A stretch of DNA of 64,000 nt from Neurospora tetrasperma FGSC 2508 (taxonomy: Eukaryota; Ascomycota; Sordariomycetes; Sordariales; Sordariaceae), in NCBI RefSeq assembly GCF_000213175.1, contig NW_009799101.1, positions 3,807,645-3,871,644 of the forward strand, given 5' to 3'. Below, in pieces: positions 46,971 to 57,689 of this stretch. The notes beneath the pieces were generated by a model. It worked only from the letters and a program-made list of their open reading frames with translations. It did not search any database and had not been told where the DNA came from. The first letter of the stretch is position 1. Each line of letters starts with the position of its first letter. The translations under genes were made by a program, and so were the position numbers.

Positions 46971-48079
46971 TTGGTTTAATATTGTTATCGATACCCGAGA
47001 GGGAAGACAGGGGCGAACAAGATATGAAAGCATCAGGGAGAGTACGTTTAATATTAGAGCCAGAACATACACAAGTGGATAGATCAGTTGGTTGGTCTGG
47101 ATACTACATGTATCCTCTTACATCCTAGCTAGCAATGCCAAAAAGGGGTTGTGATACCAGTATTAGTGGCGGAGGATCAACAAGGTTCGAGCATCCATGT
47201 ATTACCATTACCTCAGCCACTCAAGGCTCGTCAAGACATAATGTATATAGCCTACCTTGGTATATGTATCTCATTTACTCTTCCTCATAAACTTGAGTGT
47301 TGAATAACGGCACGTATCAATTGGTGATGTTAAATGTCTAAAACGTCTGTTCACCGCCTGTCGATTCATTGTGACGCAAGGCGGGAAAATCACACTGTAG
47401 ACACAGAAAGTAAACAAACCCCCTTTATTGAACCAAATATCGTGAACACCGCCTTGTCCGCAATTCCACGCTTCACTCTCCCGTAACATCCTGTCCAAGC
47501 CACACAAGTTTATTATTACATTTCCAATAAATGAGTCACCTGTCGTTCTCTTCATCTATAGTCTGAAACTTATGTTAAATGGAGCAAATACGACTCATTG
47601 CAGCCTTTCGTTGCCAGCCAAAAAAAGCAAAGCGTTACACAGGTAGAGCGCCGAGAAGCAGGGAAAAAAATAAGTCGTTCTTTCGTGTTCTTCGTTTCTC
47701 ATGTTTCATTTCTCTTTGATTGTGTGTTAACTCGTTCTCATGACCTCGTATCTTATTCGTTCCTCGTCTCTTCATTCATCATGCATGTAGCCCGGTTTTC
47801 CAATCTTTGGGCCCTCGCTCCCTTTGTCTCTTTGCGCATTTGATGCTGCCCTCCAACTCCTTCTACCCATCCCAGAAACATACAAACTGGAATTATATGC
47901 AATCTGTTGAATAATGTTGTCAAACAGAAATCATAGCGGAACAGACACGAGAGTTGTGGAAAGGGAGGGAGGGGGGGAGAATATAAAGACTAACTTCAAA
48001 CTCCGCCACATGGTCGCTCATGCTCCCACACCGACAAAGAAAACACACTTGACTCTCCAAACTTAACCCACCCAATCTC
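46971..48079. other. Convergent 3' region, no gene seen
   Basis: 1.1 kb between the LAM-type gene (plus) and the RRM-protein gene (minus). AT-rich, with two 3' UTRs expected. No supported gene or structured RNA seen. Confidence 0.5.
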
Positions 48080-50035
48080 TCACTGCGTCCCGTCGCCTGT
48101 CTCTCTGTCCCTAGTTCTTGGTAACTTGGTAGTAGCCCAGCTCCCACGGGCAATCACCACATCTGACTTGTACATAGCCGACAGGCTACTGCTTCTATCC
48201 TTCTTTCCCGCCGCTGCCGCTCCAGTAGTGGTGGTGTTGGTCGTATAGCTTCCGTGGGCAATGACCACGCCGCCTGTTGATTCCCTTCTGTGCCCCAGTT
48301 TGGGAGGTACCGCTAGTGCCGTTGCCGATGTCGATGTTGATGGCGTGTTGATTATTTGCACTTTCTGCGATTCCGTTCTCTGCCCACTGGTATCATCCTT
48401 ACTGCTGTTGTCTTTGTTCTTGGCGTACTTCGCCCCTTGATCGCTCTTCTCCTTTCCCTTACCGCGCGGTCCATCCCTATTCTTGCTTTCATCGTTCCTA
48501 CCACCTCCATCATCGCTCTCTTTCACGCCCCCGCCTCTTCTATCACCCTCTGCTGCGGCCCCACCCACGTTTAGCCTCCCTCCTCCTCTCCTCCCTCCGC
48601 CACTACTATCAACCTCTTCCCCGACAAACACCGCCCCCCGTTCAGGAACCCAAATCTTCACTCCCAAGGTATACTTCCCAAAGAGCTTTTGATCCAGATG
48701 TGCCACCGCCAACTCCGCGTCCTCGATGGTCTTGAACCGCACGTATGCTGTGTATCCGAGGGGTGTCGTTTCCTTCCTGTCCGAAATCTGGATACCTTGT
48801 ATCTGGGCGGCGACAACTTCAGAGACGTGCTTAGAGACAAGGAGACGAATTTTATCCGGTGTGAGATCTTTTTTTGCGAGACCGGTTATGAGGATCGTAT
48901 GTGGTTGTTGCTGTTGAGGTTGAGCCTGCATTGGGTGGGGTCCAGGAGAGGTGATGGGAAACGAAAAAGGAAGGTTGCGAGCATTGAGAGGGGGCGAGGG
49001 AGCGGTCAGTGCTGTATTGACGGTGTTCACGATATTGGGTGTGCCAATGTTGGTGATGATGGTGGTAGTTGGTGTGCTGAAGCTGGGCACGGAGGCGAGA
49101 CTGTTAGCGATGCTATTATTGCGCTGGACCTGGACGGGAATAGGAGGCGTAGAGGCTGCGGCGATGGTTCCCTCGTAGTTGTTGTATCCTTCTGGATAGA
49201 CAGGAGGGCTATGATACATTGGAACAGCTACGTAAGACTGAGTATGAGCATCTTGACCGTGATCACGGGTAGCGTAATCTGAACTGAAGCTTTGGTGAGC
49301 GTTGTAGGGCTGTCCAATCGAAGCATAGGGGTTCCATGCCGGATCGACGCTGTAGGGACTGATCATCAACGGGGTCTCAGGATATGGCGCCACAACATGG
49401 CCTCCATACGGCTGCGCGGCCCCATAAACCGCCGGAGACCCGGATATGGCCATGTTCGTAAAGGCTGGCATCATACCACCGGCTGCACCACCTCGACTGA
49501 AGCCATATCCATAAGCTGGAGCGGGGTCTGTCTCTAGGGACGCGGTAGGTCGAACGGTCAAAGGTACGGCGATGGTGGGCTTGACCATGACCCTTCCGCC
49601 CTTGTTCCTCCCATCAGCAAAAAGGGCACGGCCGTTAAGGGTACTGCCGTTTAAGAAAGCTGACTATGCTGTCAGTAAACAGGGATCAGGGTAGTTGAAG
49701 ATGATGATTTATCACTTACTGAACGCTTTGTCAAAATTGTCCCTCTCTCGGATTCGAACACATCCACCGAGAGGAGCATAAACCTCAATTTTATCGGCTT
49801 CGACACCACATCCCCTCCTTACGTGGTCCTTTAACTGTTGCCACGTCGTTGTGTGGGGAAGCTGCATAAAGAGGATTGTTAGTCAATGTAACGGTATTGC
49901 TAAGGAGAGAGCTAGGCTACGAACACCAGAGATGGGAATGTAGTAGATTCCCGTCAGCTCACCATCCTCGACGAACACAGTGTCCGCCGTCCTGATAGAG
50001 TCTTTGGCATGCTTTGAGCTCCTTGAGCCAGGCAT
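48080..50035 (-). CDS. RNA-binding protein with two RRM domains
   Basis: Exons 49925-50035, 49720-49861 and 48080-49659 encode 610 residues. The first intron uses a GTTCGT donor after GGT, the second a strong GTAAGT. RRM1 (about residues 18-105) is split over the three exons: GIYYIPISGLPHTTTWQQLKDHVRR is its first strand and helix, GGCVRIRERDNFDKAF its degenerate RNP1 region and TFLNGSTLNGRALFADGR its last part. A long Pro/Tyr/Ser-rich disordered linker follows. RRM2 (about residues 300-385) reads HTILITGLAKKDLTPDKIRLLVSKHV, GYTAYVRFKTIEDAELAVAHL and GVKIWVPERG; its aromatic RNP1 positions (YTAYVRF) are intact, while RRM1 has lost them. The C-terminal third is Gly/Arg/Ser/Lys-rich. A specific orthologue is not recognised. 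RRM2 is likely the main RNA-contacting domain (inference). Confidence 0.85.
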
Positions 50036-52055
50036 TTTGGCCCAAGGGGCAGTTTTGGCGTGGTTTGGGTGACCTTGTCCAAGAAGAGAGTGAAAGCGGA
50101 GACCTCAATATCAAGAATTGCTGCTTGCATTCGAAAACCGAAACTAGTTGCTGATAGTCCCGGATTCTTCTGGGTTGGCAGATTGGTGAACCTTAAGGAG
50201 GTGAGGCTGTGGCTGGATGAACAAATAGACAGCGGGAATAGAGAGGATCCTAACGGACGGAGGATCTGGGAATTCTTGAGTATTTGCCTCGAATCACACC
50301 TTGATGAGGGAGAGCTATGGCGAGTCCAATTCTCAGTGGAGCTTTGGATATACCTTCAACTATTGCCAGTTGCGTTGTTCTAGATTCAGGGTCATCCTGG
50401 TGTAAAGGGTCGATGCCGGTCTGTCAGGAAGTTTCTGGCTCAGTTTCAACGAATTGTGGCTCCGACTAAAGACCGAAGATTTGACAACTCTCCTACCCCT
50501 GAGACTGCGTGTCATCATCAAGTTCGTATATCGACGCCGGCCAGCTATTTAAATCCGAAAGCTCTACACATCTGGGGGATCCAACCGCATGCAACGGAAT
50601 GTTGCCGTCGCCTGGTCCTCGAGGCTCGGCGGCCTTCCGGCGTCATTGTAGGTTTCCTCTAGGAATGGTCACTAAGGGCAATGCATCCTGTTCAACCTCT
50701 ACCCGAGAGTTGTTGACATGGCTTCCGAGCCGTGGGGTGAACTGATCACATCTGATAAAATGATGCACGGAACCATGACCACTTGCGGATAGGAAAGATG
50801 ATTCCTCCCGGCCATTCTACGTCATTCTCATAGCAATGCTACTCCGCGTTCTCCTTGGAATGAGACATGCTCGACAGCAAAGGTGATTTCGAAGCGGCGT
50901 TGATACCCCTAATATTCCCTCACAACTACAAGCAATGTGTGCAGCTTCGACAGGCCGGCAATGCTATCCGTACTCGTCGTGACAGTCTCAAGGATGCAGA
51001 ACCGGAGACGCAAACACACGTTACGGGAGTGCGTGATGCAGCACCTATAGAAGCTCGTGAGTTGTGCGGCTGTAGGTAACGCACCAACCCACCTCCCGTT
51101 GTCGCCGTTTCGGAATTGTATGATGCCAGCTTGTCAACTACTACCCAAGGGGCACTGAAAACGGTAAGGACCCACTGAGCTACGTACAGCCGCGGCTCAA
51201 GAGATGGGAACCTGTCAAGCTGCTGTCTCAGTGTCAAGCGAGGCGGTTTATAACGGTGATCCATGGTTGGCGACGCTCTAACTCGTGTGTAAGACAAGGT
51301 GAATGCAGGCAAGGGTCCGTCCGTCTGCCAACCTATGTTGATAAACGTGAGAGAGTCTAATTGGCGTTGGACTTCCATCTGTAAGAGGAATTACATCGAA
51401 GCCCGAAAGGATACAGCGGTAAGATCCGGGTCGCCAGCGGCTGCAGATGAAGGTAAATTCTGGGTTATGAAGTAACTCGACCGGGTTCGAAGGCCAGACC
51501 GTAATCTTTTTGGAACAATTCATTCCGAGTACGCACCACATTGTTTGTTTGCAATTCCGGACCTCGTCGGCTATCAGGCTGCACGAGTCATTCCAATCTT
51601 GTTTTGGGCAAATATTGAAACAAGTGAGTTGGCATGCGGGATGAACGCGTGAAGCCTTATGGGAATAGGAGGTCGTTCGAGTCGATTTACCAATATCCCA
51701 CCATCTGTGATTAAAGCGCGGGGGTCACTCGCTGCGCCAGTTCATCATAGGCCCCCGTTAAAACGCTACTGATGTTGGGCTCAAAGCCTAACTTGTTCAA
51801 GCATTGCGTCTTGGATCCTGTCACTGTGACTTGACAGCATAAAACGGAGGGTTGGCAGGCCCATCAACAACATCCGCGGGTGGTCCGTCATGCCCCCAAG
51901 TGGCCAGTAACGTAAACGGGAACATGAGCCAAAGCCCCGGGTCGGTTATCCTGGAAATAAACTAGGACATCTCCTATAGGTAGTGCTCCAGCACCAAGGC
52001 ATATGCGGGAAGGTAAGGGATATCGCTTGTATAAGACCATTCGCACAAAAATCGC
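50036..52055. other. Intergenic, no gene seen
   Basis: 2 kb holding the promoter of the RRM-protein gene and the 3' UTR of the WRAP73-like gene. A 150-residue minus-strand frame (50926-51378) and a 107-residue plus-strand frame (50060-50383) lack motifs and convincing splice partners. I do not call them. Confidence 0.5.
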
Positions 52056-53851
52056 CTATCGCTTGTAGCCATATGTGTCCTTCATTACAATGTCACCGTC
52101 ATCCCCAGTCTGTGAAGCATCTTCTTCGTCTGCTTCGTCTTCTGTTGCTGGAACGAGTTCAAGGGGTGATTCAGCGCGGCTCGGGCCGTTGCCGCCTTGT
52201 GGGTTGCGTGGGTTGATCCACGGCAGTGACTCTCTGTCCGAATCGGCAAGAGATGCCAACACATAGTTTTGGGTATCCGAGTAGAAAATGGACAGGGGAG
52301 TAGATGCGTCGAGACCGAGCCACGAGGCATGCCACTTACCAACTGCTTTAAACCCGGACAGTTGTTGGCTAAAGTCGACCGATTGAGGCCCTTCGGACAG
52401 AGGATCCCAGACAAACACGACGCTATTATAGTGGTCTCCTTCACATCTTATGAGCAAGGTCTCGCGAACGTGAGGATGCCACGACAGGGTGCTGACGCTG
52501 CCGTGAAAAAGGAGAACTGCACGAAGTACTGCAGCTTGTACGTCCCAAATCCAGACGGTCGAAGGGAATTCTTCGATCCTGGTTGCTATGAGATTCGATG
52601 ACAGGTCGAAGGCAATGGTAGCACAACCTGACAGCTGTTCAGCAGCCTCTTGGGGCCTCGGAGGCGGAGAGATAGCTTGAGAGGCTCGGATAAAGGTATG
52701 CATGATGGGACCGTGAGAGATTCCGATTCGTTCTTGCCAGATCTGTTGTGTTCCATCAGCTGGTCTGACTCGCAGGAGCCAGGCCCCGTATTACAATCTT
52801 ACCTGTAGCGTGCCCTTGGGGACAAGGTTGTTGGGATGTTGGAGCCGCAGCACTTCCATTGTGGATGCCATATCGACGATGGATAAACTTCTGCTGTGAT
52901 CACTAATAGCAAGCAGGCGGGCATCTGGAGAGAACTGCACCGTCTTGACACCGGCACCCAGAGCAAAATCCTTCTCCTCGTGTGTGGGGTTGACGGGACC
53001 CGACCAGATCTTGAACAGATTGCCATCTGGCGTATAAAACACGACCTTGTGGCCAAGGGCGGGCGACTCCCACACAACCAGCCATCTCCCATCTGGACTC
53101 CAGAGCAGGCCTTGTGCATCAATTGTGTCAGGGGCCCACGATCTCTGCAGTTCCCTACTGGGAAAAGCGTGAATGCTAATCATGTCTTTACCAGCTGTCC
53201 TGGTTAATAGGGCAAGGTGGTTGGACTGAGGGCGAAAGGAGAAGCCTCTGCGAACAGCCGTAGAGGACGAGAACTTGGGGCTCCCAATCTCGATGGCTTT
53301 GGACGAGTTAAGGTCAAAGACAGCCAACTTGAGACCGAATGAGGCCATGACACAGATTTCTGTATCCGATGCACCAAAGTCAATGTAGGTAGGCTTCAGA
53401 TGGGGAGCAACAGGGTTTCGGATGGTGGCATGATAGTTCCCATCCAGAGCAGAAAACACTCGAAGCTGGTCGAAGCTGGCAACGAGAAGCAGGCGGGAAG
53501 ACGGCGACCACTGAAAAGAGAGGAACGGGCCAATGAAGTCCTGAGGCAGTCTGACAGCGTGGATGGGCTCCCATGACTGGACGCTCCGGACATTGATCAA
53601 AGTTGGGAACAAAGTCGCGATGTATCGGCCATCAGGGCTGGGCAGGCAGTGAGCCGAAGCTATGAAACAGACCATCGATCAGCCATGGTGCCTGTGGGAA
53701 TGAATTTGGCAAGCAACCTGGAGTGCTCCGAGGGCAGCTCCCGCGGATCCTGATGATAGCCCAGGCCCTGTCTTGAAGGACATGTGGATGTTGCGGTTGT
53801 GGTGGTGATGATGTTTCCTCACCTACACTTTACGTTCTTGGAGAACAACAT
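52056..53851 (-). CDS. WRAP73: WRAP73/WDR8-like WD-repeat protein
   Basis: Homologue of animal WRAP73 (WDR8), a centrosomal/spindle-pole protein that in fission yeast (Wdr8) works with Msd1 to anchor the minus-end kinesin complex at the spindle pole. Exons 53827-53851, 52803-53659 and 52056-52742 encode 522 residues. Exon 1 is only 25 nt (MLFSKNVK plus one base) and joins through a 167-bp intron to SSAHCLPSPDGRYIATLF, reproducing the family start of the MxFSxxxKSS type. WD-like blades follow: PFLSFQWSPSSRLLLVASFDQLRVFS, DAQGLLWSPDGRWLVVWESPALGHKVVFYTPDG, VKTVQFSPDARLLAISDHSRSLSIVD, then after the second intron IAFDLSSNLIATRIEEFPSTVWIWD and STLSWHPHVRETLLI. The acidic tail ends TGDDGDIVMKDTYGYKR. 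The open frame starting at 53675 (MVCFIASAHC) is read-through of the intron and not the true start. Confidence 0.9.
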
Positions 53852-55058
53852 CTGTGTCGCTTTGGTGTTCAGCGGAAGTCTGGCGTCGGTTTTTGTGTCG
53901 GTCAGGCCGAAGAAGTAGTTTAGTGGTCCACGTTTAGTTGTCGTTTTGTTTTGGTGGGTTTCTGCTATTTTTGGGCCTGTTTTGGCCAGATGTTGTTGGT
54001 CAATCCCAGTTGGCAAAAGATGTTGAACAGGAAGAGAAAGTCTAGACGCGAAGGGGAAATGGGGGCACGCGTCAGAAAGAGCAATTGAGCAGGATGACAC
54101 TGGCAACTACCTAGGTACCTAGAAGGCGGTCAGCAAACAGTCAGTCGACCAACAACGTGACTTCCATCACCAACTGTTCTGGTGAGACGAGAAGTGACAG
54201 GCAGGTTCAATGGATTCTTCCCGTCCTTCCTTCCTGTCACGAGCTCAAAGGTGCAGTCCGGCCCTGTGTCGTGCAGGCACCAAGGACGCTATCTTACCGC
54301 TAGGTAGGCAGCGCTACTTCTAAGGAATGTCTGAGGTGCACAGTCAGAACAGCTCGAAGGGACTGAAGCTGTCAACGACGGACTGAAGCTGTCAGAATGA
54401 ACCGAAGGACACGGCGATTGCCGGACAGTACATAGTACATAGCCCCTCTTGGCAGTGTTGACTCCCCTGCCAAGACAGAGGCTTCCCATCGGAGAGGTGG
54501 TCAGTGCGCCCTATCATAGGAAATCCTGATGTTCGCCGCTCTCCGCAAACGTGGTGCGGGGTGAAAAGTCCAGCGTCGGTTTCCGTGCTTACACTACACT
54601 CAGCTACACTACTGTTGAACGATGAACCTTGTCACTACTACTTTCTCCATCTTCTTGGAGATAATTGATAGCAGTGTTACTACGGTTTGTCATGGTATTT
54701 GTGTATTGCCCTATCTCAGTGGATATGAGATTGTTGCCTCTATTCTGCCGCGCCACAACTTCTTTCTTGACCTTTGTAATACCGGATTGTAAATCCTTAC
54801 AATAGCTGCTTTGTGTTCACTCTCGTTGGTTTAGTCTGACCCTGACTTAAAGAGCTGCGAGTCCAACCCAACCAGCTGATGGTCCGGAACCCGGACTTGC
54901 AAGCTAACAATTAAGCTGATGAGGTCATCACAAACTACCTTAGTTTGCCTATTTCCAGCCACATCATGGTTGGTTTTTCTCGGTCTCTCTAGTCCAAACG
55001 TTCTTTGAGAGTCTAAAGTACGAAAGAAAATCAACAAAAAAGAAAGAAGCCATCAATC
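53852..55058. promoter_or_regulatory. Divergent upstream region WRAP73-like / MoaA-MoaC
   Basis: 1.2 kb between divergent starts. It contains a CTACCTAGGTACCTAG palindrome-type word at 54107-54122, a tandem 'gactgaagctgtca' duplication near 54360-54395, and a group of GATA sites listed separately. No gene seen. Confidence 0.55.
54659..54716. promoter_or_regulatory. Cluster of three HGATAR (AreA/NIT2-type) sites
   Basis: AGATAA (54659-54664) and TGATAG (54666-54671) are adjacent on the plus strand, with CTATCT (54711-54716), the reverse form, 40 bp downstream. All fit the HGATAR consensus of the fungal nitrogen regulators AreA/NIT2, which prefer closely spaced pairs. They lie 340-400 bp upstream of the molybdopterin gene, whose product is needed by nitrate reductase. 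Six-base sites are common by chance, so a regulatory role is inference. Confidence 0.35.
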
Positions 55059-56522
55059 ATGTCCGCTGTGGCCCGCCATGCGGCCCGAGGACTCCGAGTC
55101 CGCATCGGAATATGGCACCTTACCAGGGCGTCGATCCCCTCATCCCGACGTGTTGCCACAGCTGCAGCCGCAAAACCAACAACAACCACATCGTCTTCAG
55201 CATCGATAGTACGGAACGCTTCCTCATACCTGTCATCTGCTCAAGCGTCAGTGACTCCAGACGAACATAGTTCATCTAGCGTACCTGTCGACATCAGCGT
55301 TGGGGCTTCTCTACATACTCCGACAACGGAGTCAGAAGAGCCACTTCATCATCCAGCAGCCCCCACGCCAGCGTCCTCACGAAGGGACATGCTCAAGGAT
55401 GCAAAACCCTTCTCCGACTTTTTAACTGACAACTACAACCGTCAGCATGACTACCTTCGAATCTCAGTAACGGAGCGATGTAATCTTCGTTGCCTGTACT
55501 GCATGCCTGAGGAGGGTGTCCCACTGTCGCCTCAAAAAGAGCTTCTGACTACCCCCGAGATCGTCTTGCTCTCGTCCTTATTCGTCTCGCAAGGCGTGAC
55601 AAAAATCAGACTCACTGGCGGCGAGCCAACGGTGCGGCGCGATATCGTGTCCCTGATGCAGCAGATAGGCGCCCTACGGCCTCACGGTTTAAAGGAGCTA
55701 TGTCTTACCACGAACGGGCTCTCGCTGCACCGTAAGCTGGACGCCATGGTCGAGGCTGGATTGACAGGCATCAATCTCTCCCTGGACACCATCGATCCCT
55801 GGCAGTTCCAGCTGATGACGCGCCGGAACGGCTTTAGTGCCGTGCAAAAATCCATCGACCGCATCTTCGAGCTCAACCGCCTTGGGGCCGGCATCAAGTT
55901 CAAGATTAACTGCGTCGTCATGCGCGGTCTGAACGACCGCGAGGTACTCCCTTTTGTTGAGATGACGCGGGATAAGAACGTGGAGGTTCGTTTCATCGAG
56001 TACATGCCGTTTGACGGCAACAAATGGAACAAGGGCAAGATGTTCAGCTACCAGGAGATGCTGGAGCTTATTCGCTCCAAGTACCCGGACCTACAGAGGA
56101 TCCAGGGTCACAAGAACGACACCAGCAAGACCTTCCAAGTGCCTGGGTTTGCCGGCAAGGTTGGCTTCATCACGAGCATGACGCACAATTTCTGTGGGAC
56201 GTGCAACAGACTGCGAATCACCAGTGATGGGAATCTCAAGGTGTGCCTCTTTGGCAACGCCGAGGTCTCTCTTCGCGATATTGTACGCAAGATCAACCAG
56301 GGAGAACCCATTGATGAGGAAGCGTTTGAGGTTCTGAGGCAGGCTGCGCTGGAAAAGGCAGGCCAGGCCTTCACCGACGGGACTTCTCCATTGCTCGCTC
56401 CCAACTCAGAGGAGCTTCTGAATATTATCGGCATGGCCGTTAAGAACAAGAAGGAGAAGCATGCCGGCATTGGCGAGCTCGAAAACATGAAAAATCGACC
56501 AATGATCTTGATTGGTGGGTGA
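55059..56522 (+). CDS. Alternative MoaA-only product ending in Gly-Gly (intron-retained form)
   Basis: If the 56519-56899 intron is kept, translation stops at 56520-56522 and gives a 487-residue MoaA ending MILIGG. In human MOCS1 the free C-terminal Gly-Gly of MOCS1A is essential for activity and the fused form lacks it, so the two mRNAs supply the two activities. The same residues appear here. That both forms are made in this organism is inference from the sequence. Confidence 0.7.
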   Translation: MSAVARHAARGLRVRIGIWHLTRASIPSSRRVATAAAAKPTTTTSSSASIVRNASSYLSSAQASVTPDEHSSSSVPVDISVGASLHTPTTESEEPLHHPAAPTPASSRRDMLKDAKPFSDFLTDNYNRQHDYLRISVTERCNLRCLYCMPEEGVPLSPQKELLTTPEIVLLSSLFVSQGVTKIRLTGGEPTVRRDIVSLMQQIGALRPHGLKELCLTTNGLSLHRKLDAMVEAGLTGINLSLDTIDPWQFQLMTRRNGFSAVQKSIDRIFELNRLGAGIKFKINCVVMRGLNDREVLPFVEMTRDKNVEVRFIEYMPFDGNKWNKGKMFSYQEMLELIRSKYPDLQRIQGHKNDTSKTFQVPGFAGKVGFITSMTHNFCGTCNRLRITSDGNLKVCLFGNAEVSLRDIVRKINQGEPIDEEAFEVLRQAALEKAGQAFTDGTSPLLAPNSEELLNIIGMAVKNKKEKHAGIGELENMKNRPMILIGG

Positions 56523-57689
56523 TGTTCGTCCTCCTCCTTTGCTTGCTTTCATGTTTTCTTTTGCACTTTGGCCGGAGTTGTGAGGGGGTTTCTTGGTATG
56601 GAGGTTTTGGGGCATGTACATCATATGGGCGGTTATATCGTGATATCTTTACGTACAGAACCACGGTCAATGGTCATACTGGGGCGTTCTTGTAGCACTA
56701 TGTTTGGTTTTGCAAGATGGTAGACATACTAAGGATGTTCCGTCTACCCAGATACCAATACCAATGCTATATTTCAGCACCGTTCCCAGTCATACCAGTC
56801 ACCGAACCACAACAAACATCAAATCCATTGGAATCATAATGGGGTTTCTTCCCTTCTCTCACCTCTCACCAGCAATACCCTCAGCAGAAACGTGAACAGC
56901 TTTGTCCAACGCAAGATGCAAGGCGCCAGCACGTTCAACCCTCCTCCAACCTCAGCCCTCTCTCAAGGACTTGGGCACCTCCGCCTCTTCTCCACCACTC
57001 GCTCCTTCCTCTCCTCCTCCTCCTCCTCCTCCTCCTCAGACAGCAACTCCAACCACAACAATGAGAAGGGACAACCTGAACAATCCACACTTAACAATGC
57101 GAAGGAACAGCCTCAACTCAAGCCCAGACTTACCCACCTCACCCCCACTGGCGAAGCCCACATGGTCTCCATAACCACCAAGACGCCTTCCTCGCGCACC
57201 GCCGTTGCCAGGTGCACCGTACACTTCTCCAACCCGACCGCCTACCCGCTCGTCGTCACCAACTCCCTGAAGAAGGGCGACGTCTTGGGCGTGGCGCGCA
57301 TAGCGGGGATCATGGCGGCCAAGCGGACGCCAGATATCATTCCGTTGTGTCACCCGATTCAGTTGACGCATGCTGAGGTTGAGTTGGTGCCCGTTGCGCC
57401 CGTTGCTCCGGCTGCCGATTCCGTTGCGGGGTCAGAAGATTTGGAGAGGGGCTCAGAAAGTGCAAAGGGACAGGGATATGGATACATCGACATCAGAGCC
57501 ACCGTGTCTTGCTACGGCAAGACGGGCGTTGAGATGGAGGCCATGACGGCCGCGTCGGCAGCGGCGTTAACGGTGTATGATATGTGCAAGGCGGTAGATA
57601 AGGGGATGAGGGTTGAGGGGTTAAGGGTGGTGATGAAAGAAGGTGGAAAGAGTGGGAAATGGGTGGAGGGGGAGAGCGTGAGTGAGTGA
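55059..57689 (+). CDS. nit-7: Molybdopterin precursor Z synthesis protein, MoaA-MoaC fusion (cnxABC / nit-7 / MOCS1 type)
   Basis: Converts GTP to cyclic pyranopterin monophosphate, step one of molybdenum cofactor synthesis. Splicing 55059-56518 to 56900-57689 gives a 749-residue fusion in frame (MILIGG joined to FVQRKMQGAS). The N-terminus is Arg/Ala-rich, fitting a mitochondrial presequence. The MoaA part has the radical-SAM cluster CNLRCLYC (Cys141, 145, 148), the SAM-binding GGEPTVRRD, and the GTP-side cluster FCGTCNRLRITSDGNLKVC (Cys379, 382, 396). The MoaC part has LKKGDVLGVARIAGIMAAKRTPDIIPLCHPIQLTHAEVEL and TGVEMEAMTAASAAALTVYDMCKAVDKGM, the active-site blocks. The MoaC frame has no ATG at its left end before Met in RKMQG, so it is best read as made through splicing. 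Acceptors at 56873, 56885 and 56900 all keep the same phase. The donor GTGATG is weak, which fits partial splicing. Confidence 0.92.
56519..56899 (+). other. Optional intron bearing the MoaA stop codon
   Basis: Donor GG/GTGATG sits inside the last Gly codon and stop of MoaA. Three CAG acceptors (ending 56872, 56884 and 56899) are all in the same phase, giving introns of 354, 366 or 381 bp. CTCAC branch-like sites lie at about 56858-56869. It is much longer than the other introns in this window except that of RPS3. When retained it serves as 3' UTR of the MoaA-only message. Confidence 0.7.

Noticed and set aside
50926-51378. 150-residue minus-strand frame
   Set aside because: No motif and no clear flanking exons; kept only as a note.
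51470-51500. GGGTTCGAAGGCC suggesting a tRNA
   Set aside because: Does not fit the B-box consensus end (CC) and no cloverleaf can be drawn around it.
53675-53819. Start of the WRAP73-like protein at 53675
   Set aside because: It lies in an intron; the upstream 25-nt exon restores the family's conserved start in phase.
56892-57689. Independent MoaC gene starting at 56892
   Set aside because: The first codon there is GTG and no in-frame ATG precedes the conserved part except Met in RKMQG; splicing from MoaA explains the frame.
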